Below are positions 60,547-64,000 of a stretch of 64,000 nt of DNA, piece by piece. The stretch spans positions 94,134 to 158,133 of the forward strand of contig JAQYET010000076.1 of the NCBI GenBank assembly GCA_028723525.1, read 5' to 3'. This stretch comes from Prevotellaceae bacterium (lineage in GTDB: Bacteria; Bacteroidota; Bacteroidia; Bacteroidales; Bacteroidaceae). The translations under genes and the position numbers were made by a program. The notes beneath the pieces are model-generated. The model did no database searches. It had not been told where the DNA came from and saw nothing but the letters and a program-made list of their open reading frames with translations. The number at the start of each line of letters is the position of its first letter. Position 1 is the stretch's first letter.

Positions 60547-61497
60547 CTAAACCTTTTCGGCTATCTGATACTCGTTCCTGTTCTGTGAAGAGCGGCTTAT
60601 CAGGTCGCCGAGGAAGCCTGTGAGGAACAGTTGTGTTCCGATTATCATCATTGTCAGTGAGATGAAGAAGAAGGGCGAGTCGGTAACGAGTCTTTGCCTT
60701 ATGCCGTTGGCAAGGCACCACAGCTTGTCGGCACCGATGAAAGCCGCCGAGAGGAAGCCGATGATGAACATTATGGTGCCCAAAAAGCCGAACACGTGCA
60801 TCGGCTTGCGCCCGAAACTGCTCAGGAACCACAGCGTTATGAGGTCGAGATAACCGTTGAAGAAACGGTTCAGACCGAATTTCGTTGTGCCGTATTTGCG
60901 TGCCTGATGCTGCACCACCTTCTCTCCAATCTTAGTAAATCCGGCGTTCTTTGCCAGATATGGGATGTATCTGTGCATCTCGCCATACACTTCAATGTTC
61001 TTCACCACCTCGTGGCGGTATGCCTTCAGTCCGCAGTTGAAGTCGTGCAGATTGTTTATTCCGCTGATTTTCCGCGCAGTAGCATTGAACAACTTCGTGG
61101 GAATGGTCTTTGACAGTGGGTCGTAACGCTTCTGCTTATAACCCGAAACGAGGTCGTAGCCGTCAACCGTAATCATGCGGTAGAGTCCGGGTATTTCGTC
61201 GGGAGAGTCCTGAAGGTCGGCATCCATTGTTATAACCACATCACCGGCGGCTTCCTCGAAACCGCAGAATAGGGCAGGGCTCTTGCCGTAGTTGCGGCGA
61301 AATTTTATGCCTTTCACCTGCGGATGCTTCGACTTCAGGTCGCAGATTACGTCCCACGAGTGGTCGCGTGAGCCGTCGTTTACGAAAATCACCTCATACG
61401 AGAAGTTGTTTTCGTTCATCACACGCTCAATCCATGCGAAGAGTTCGGGCAGCGATTCCTCCTCGTTATATAAGGGTATTACAACAGAAATATCCAT
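60547..61497 (-). CDS. Glycosyltransferase family 2, DPM1/GtrB-like with two membrane helices
   Basis: A 316-residue GT2 enzyme, probably transferring a sugar to undecaprenyl phosphate. ISVVIPLYNEEES opens the fold, VNDGSRD binds the nucleotide and MDADLQDSPDEI is the metal site. Two transmembrane helices (about 232-255 and 270-295) anchor the C-terminus, as in GtrB. It follows DUF4199 by 21 bp, a recurring Bacteroidetes pair. Confidence 0.88.
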   Translation of the reverse strand: MDISVVIPLYNEEESLPELFAWIERVMNENNFSYEVIFVNDGSRDHSWDVICDLKSKHPQVKGIKFRRNYGKSPALFCGFEEAAGDVVITMDADLQDSPDEIPGLYRMITVDGYDLVSGYKQKRYDPLSKTIPTKLFNATARKISGINNLHDFNCGLKAYRHEVVKNIEVYGEMHRYIPYLAKNAGFTKIGEKVVQHQARKYGTTKFGLNRFFNGYLDLITLWFLSSFGRKPMHVFGFLGTIMFIIGFLSAAFIGADKLWCLANGIRQRLVTDSPFFFISLTMMIIGTQLFLTGFLGDLISRSSQNRNEYQIAEKV

Positions 61498-61518
61498 TTG
61501 TCATTGATTATAAAGGTT

Positions 61519-62097
61519 CTATATAAGCGTCGAGCCGTCATGACCGTCGCTTCCGACGCTGCCTCTGCCGCCTTTCCTTGCGAGCAATGCCAGCGGAAGA
61601 CTAAGCACCGCGCTCAGCAGAACATTGCCGGAGAGAAACTGTATCACTATTTCCACAGGGCGCATTTCGGACAATACAGTCATGGTTGACTCCACATCCT
61701 GTTCCGACAGACCGTAACTGCCGAGCATCCCCGTCATCTCCGGCGAGCGGAGAACGTTCCCATAGTGTTCCAAGAAGTAGCCACCGTCGATGAACTGGAA
61801 ATAAACCAACTGCACGCCGGCGAAAATCAGCGCGGCGCAGAGCATCATCATCAAGGCATATCCCAGTGCGTGGCGGAAACTCATGGCGTCGCCGAGCACA
61901 ACCTTGCGGAACTTCACCATCCGTGCCAGTCCGTAGAAAGGCGACGCAATGCCGATTGTAATGGCAGCGAAAGACCAAGAGGGATTATCAAAACCTGCCA
62001 CTGTGAACAAGAAACTCACTGCCCACATGATGCCGACAAGTGCTCCGTCAATGCGCGAGCGCGCCTTTATGCGGGCATATTCTTCAGAGGTTGTCAT
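61519..62097 (-). CDS. DUF4199 membrane protein
   Basis: A 192-residue protein with about four transmembrane helices (about 15-33, 38-55, 72-95, 145-170) of the DUF4199 family; function unknown. ATG 62097 is used because a consensus promoter at 62122-62153 puts transcription start near 62118, leaving the ATG at 62124 unusable. It is the first gene of a run that includes the GT2 gene. Confidence 0.8.
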   Translation of the reverse strand: MTTSEEYARIKARSRIDGALVGIMWAVSFLFTVAGFDNPSWSFAAITIGIASPFYGLARMVKFRKVVLGDAMSFRHALGYALMMMLCAALIFAGVQLVYFQFIDGGYFLEHYGNVLRSPEMTGMLGSYGLSEQDVESTMTVLSEMRPVEIVIQFLSGNVLLSAVLSLPLALLARKGGRGSVGSDGHDGSTLI

Positions 62098-62121
62098 TTG
62101 TTCTCTTATCCGTTTTGTCGG

Positions 62122-62153
62122 CAAAATTACTCATTTATTGATAAAACTCCAAA
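62122..62153 (-). promoter_or_regulatory. Promoter of the DUF4199-GT2 operon
   Basis: On the minus strand, TTTG (62153-62150), 20 bp, then TAATTTTG (62129-62122). Confidence 0.7.
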
Positions 62154-62196
62154 GAAAACGAACATATTTTAACCCCGTTTGATTTTAAGGTTATAC

Positions 62197-62250
62197 ATGC
62201 GTTAGCAACATGTCATTTCTTTTCATTGCCTCCTTGTATGCTTTTTATAG
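62197..62250. repeat. 54-bp exact direct repeat, copy 1
   Basis: Identical over all 54 bases to 62850-62903. It covers the last codon region and stop of the AT-rich lipoprotein gene. On the minus strand it contains AAGGAGGCAATGAAAAGAAA, which looks like a ribosome-binding site and start codon. Confidence 0.95.
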
Positions 62251-62718
62251 AACCTTATTTTTCCGTGTGTCCTTTGCTCTCCTATTAATATAAATAAGAT
62301 TTATATCATTAATCTGTGGTTTCTTTCCTGCAAAGTTGATAAAATTATCTATATTAAGTTTGATAGAATCTCTGTTGTTAATTTTTAAATGATTAATTAC
62401 TATACGGAGTGTACTTTCTTCATAAATATCCATAGTATCTTTTATGATGTTCCCATTTAAAAAAACATTTGTTGATAATTCTCGACCTTTATATGATACC
62501 TTCAATCCATTTGGATCAATAAAGATTGGATAGTTTGGTTTGATGTTTTGACATATAGTAGTTTGTTTATATCCAATTATAATAGCAGAAATATCAATTC
62601 TACCGCAATCCAAAACAAATTCTTCTTTTGACCCATTATTATCAATCTCTATATTATAAATATATGGATCGCATGATATAAGTAGAAAAGTAAGCAGCCC
62701 CCAATAAATTTTTTTCAT
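62245..62718 (-). CDS. AT-rich lipoprotein of unknown function between direct repeats
   Basis: A 157-residue lipoprotein (lipobox LISC, Cys16) rich in Ile, Asn and Lys, with codons more AT-rich than in the rest of the window. I do not recognise the family. Its final codons and stop lie in the junction with the 54-bp repeat, so its natural C-terminus may have been altered by the recombination that placed it here. Confidence 0.65.
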   Translation of the reverse strand: MKKIYWGLLTFLLISCDPYIYNIEIDNNGSKEEFVLDCGRIDISAIIIGYKQTTICQNIKPNYPIFIDPNGLKVSYKGRELSTNVFLNGNIIKDTMDIYEESTLRIVINHLKINNRDSIKLNIDNFINFAGKKPQINDINLIYINRRAKDTRKNKVL

Positions 62719-62849
62719 GTTTTTAATGTTTAACGATTAAACCAATGATGATAATAAGCTTGAGATTCAAAAAATTTTTTTTCTAATATGAAATCAACGT
62801 GCCCGTAGAGTCAACCAGCAAGTTCAAAATTACGAATAATATTTGTAAA

Positions 62850-62903
62850 ATGCGTTAGCAACATGTCATTTCTTTTCATTGCCTCCTTGTATGCTTTTTA
62901 TAG
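62850..62903. repeat. 54-bp exact direct repeat, copy 2
   Basis: Second copy, 653 bp from the first. It includes the last nine codons and the stop (KHTRRQ) of the 145-residue ORF, which suggests this is the original place and copy 1 arose by duplication or insertion of the intervening cassette. Confidence 0.95.
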
Positions 62904-63313
62904 TTCTTCCAATCATTTTCGTCCTCCCAAATCCATTTCTTTAACTTTGATCGAAACTTCGTTGATGGAGGTAAACGCTTGTTGGGGATGAGTTCATAAA
63001 ACACATAACGATCATAAGGTTCTTCTTCTGCTCCATGTTTGGTTACCCATATTTCTTTAAAGAAAAAAAGGCTTTCCCTATCTATTATTTTATAATATCT
63101 TTTAATTAACGTAATGAAAAGTGGATAATTCATATAAGTATCCACCTCTATCGTATCTCCCTTAACTTCATAATATCCACCTAAACCGTAATATAATTGA
63201 TCTTTAAAATCTACCGAATCATTTTTTTGCTTATATATAGAATCTTCATTCTTAAAACTAATATTACCGTATGTACCATCATTATAAAGAATAAATGGTT
63301 CTTCTACCACCAT
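62876..63313 (-). CDS. Unrecognised AT-rich ORF, possibly N-terminally truncated
   Basis: A 145-residue ORF with no signal peptide. The strand pattern (GTYGNISF, GGYYEVKGDTIEVD, ITLIKRYYKIIDRESLFF) resembles small beta-rich Bacteroidetes lipoproteins or immunity-type proteins. Such lipoproteins normally have a signal peptide, so this one may have lost its 5' end. Its ATG overlaps the stop of a 51-codon frame remnant upstream. Confidence 0.5.
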   Translation of the reverse strand: MVVEEPFILYNDGTYGNISFKNEDSIYKQKNDSVDFKDQLYYGLGGYYEVKGDTIEVDTYMNYPLFITLIKRYYKIIDRESLFFFKEIWVTKHGAEEEPYDRYVFYELIPNKRLPPSTKFRSKLKKWIWEDENDWKNYKKHTRRQ

Positions 63314-63459
63314 TTGTAATGCTCAACAAAGTCTTCATAATAATTCCTTTCTTTAACAAAATTTCCTTTTAACAACAAAGCATTTATTCCTTGTAATCCA
63401 TAATTCAGCAAAAACGTATCATTTAATGCACGTGATTGCCAAATGAGTTTGTTGCAATT
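63304..63459 (-). pseudogene. 51-codon frame remnant upstream of the AT-rich ORF
   Basis: An open frame with protein-like composition (IWQSRALNDTFLLNYGLQGI and later NYYEDFVEHYKWW) ends in TAG at 63306-63304. It has no start codon in frame and begins after a TAA, so it looks like the 3' end of a lost gene. Overlap of its stop with the next ATG is typical of coupled gene pairs. Family unknown. Confidence 0.4.
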
Positions 63460-64000
63460 TTAGGTAAATGTATTAAGTTTTTTCTATTTTCCACATATAT
63501 GGTGGCATTTTCCGCTTGCAAAGTTATATATTTAAAACTCCGAAAACAAATTTATAGTGTTAAAAGTCTTGCTTTTCTTGTTTTTTGTGTATAATAATCC
63601 CTTTCAGTTAATTTCTTGACAACTTATTGTGTGACAGGTACTGACAGTATTCAACGAGGTCGTTTTAATTCTTCTTTGTCGTTATTTTTACCAACCGGCT
63701 CAATTTCTCAAAAAGATTCATCATGTTTTTCAATATTAAGTCCAAATCGGTTATATCTTTGCTCGCCTTGCCTCAAACTGCCGATGGCGCAGCAATGGTA
63801 TATCTTTCGGAAAGTAATTTCGCCCAAATTACTGACTAAAATCGGCGAAATTACACGGCAAGATAATTATCAAAGTGTATCTAATTGAAAATAAAGAAAT
63901 TACCTTGTTGATATAACTAAACTGGTAACGATTTAGAAACGAGCGAACTACTTGGCTTCGCTGTTTTCTGCCTAACAAAGAACGCTTGTTATTTTGTTTG
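63460..64000. other. AT-rich intergenic or degraded region at the window edge
   Basis: No convincing gene. A plus-strand frame at 63616-63888 has biased, low-quality composition and no recognisable domain. The only clear structure is the two-unit palindrome array at 63816-63852. A gene may begin beyond the right edge. Confidence 0.5.
63816..63852. repeat. Palindrome array 5: two units at 22-bp spacing
   Basis: AATTTCGCCCAAATT (centre 63823, one mismatch) and AAAATCGGCGAAATT (centre 63845) are separated by the spacer ACTGACT, close to ACTGACC of array 2. No third or fourth unit is found at the expected centres 63801 and 63867. Confidence 0.8.

Noticed and set aside
63616-63888. 90-residue plus-strand ORF at the right edge
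   Set aside because: No domain, biased composition, and it overlaps the two-unit palindrome array; more likely chance.
62160-64000. Integrated mobile element or prophage
   Set aside because: No integrase, transposase, terminal inverted repeats or tRNA attachment site is visible; only AT-richness and a direct repeat were found.

Overview
This window looks like a chromosomal segment from a member of the Bacteroidales, most likely Prevotella in the broad sense (Prevotellaceae). Three things point there. Most intergenic regions carry Bacteroidetes-type promoters (TTTG, 19-20 bp, TAnnTTTG), while Shine-Dalgarno sequences are weak or absent. Several proteins have the Bacteroidetes form: Rho with a long charged N-terminal insert, S16 with an Ala/Glu tail, and an RpoZ/Rpb6-type omega subunit. 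Many small families are characteristic of this order (DUF4348, DUF4923, DUF4293, DUF4199, DUF6048, DUF6452, Porin_10). No insertion sequence, prophage, CRISPR array or rRNA operon was found. Almost everything is housekeeping.

Layout. 0-10 kb: asparaginase, a BtuB-like TonB receptor, rpsP, rho, tRNA-Lys(CUU), msrA, a YbdG-like MscS channel with a DUF2284 protein, and ferritin. 10-20 kb: a glycosyltransferase, then (minus strand) DUF389, pheS, a PH-like membrane protein and dacB; a DUF4348 lipoprotein, murB and an MBL hydrolase; and a YtxH / holin-X-like / hypothetical trio. 20-28 kb: SPOR lipoprotein, ruvX, def, TPR protein, thrS and an ADP-forming acyl-CoA synthetase. 28-32 kb: a plug-plus-barrel outer-membrane gene, a barrel-less partner and a divergent LuxR-type regulator; this is the most accessory-looking cluster in the core part. 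32-42 kb: guaD, rng, a 29-residue basic protein gene, HU, rpiB, tkt, an RluA-type synthase, DUF4923, an HD protein and menA. 42-53 kb: Porin_10, uvrB, bamD, rpoZ, DUF4293, ribH, a YfgM-like protein, recF and a DciA-like protein. 53-62 kb: a 5-FTHF ligase, ctpA, a dCMP deaminase, an M3 peptidase, a Crp-type regulator, apbE, DUF6048, DUF6452, a GT2 and DUF4199. 62.2-64 kb: a visibly AT-richer tail with two unrecognised ORFs, a 54-bp exact direct repeat and a frame remnant, which look acquired or rearranged.

Two dispersed repeat families stand out. (A) Four intergenic regions each carry exactly four 15-bp near-palindromes (core AAAATCGGCGATTTT and variants) with centres exactly 22 bp apart: 6679-6759, 15911-15991, 38252-38332 and 46951-47031. 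A two-unit version lies at 63816-63852. All four complete arrays lie between divergently transcribed genes. (B) An 87/88-bp repeat ends in a complete Bacteroidetes promoter. It lies directly in front of pheS, of the DUF4348-murB pair and of thrS. At pheS and thrS it is tandem, and only the gene-proximal copy keeps the intact -7 box.

Many genes form tight same-strand groups that probably act as operons: DUF4348-murB; SPOR-ruvX-def-TPR; rpoZ-DUF4293; the 5-FTHF ligase-ctpA-dCMP deaminase group; tkt-rpiB; pheS-PH-dacB. Convergent pairs are usually separated by strong hairpins. Gene starts were chosen from family alignment and from predicted transcription starts; all promoter and start-site positions are inferences from sequence.
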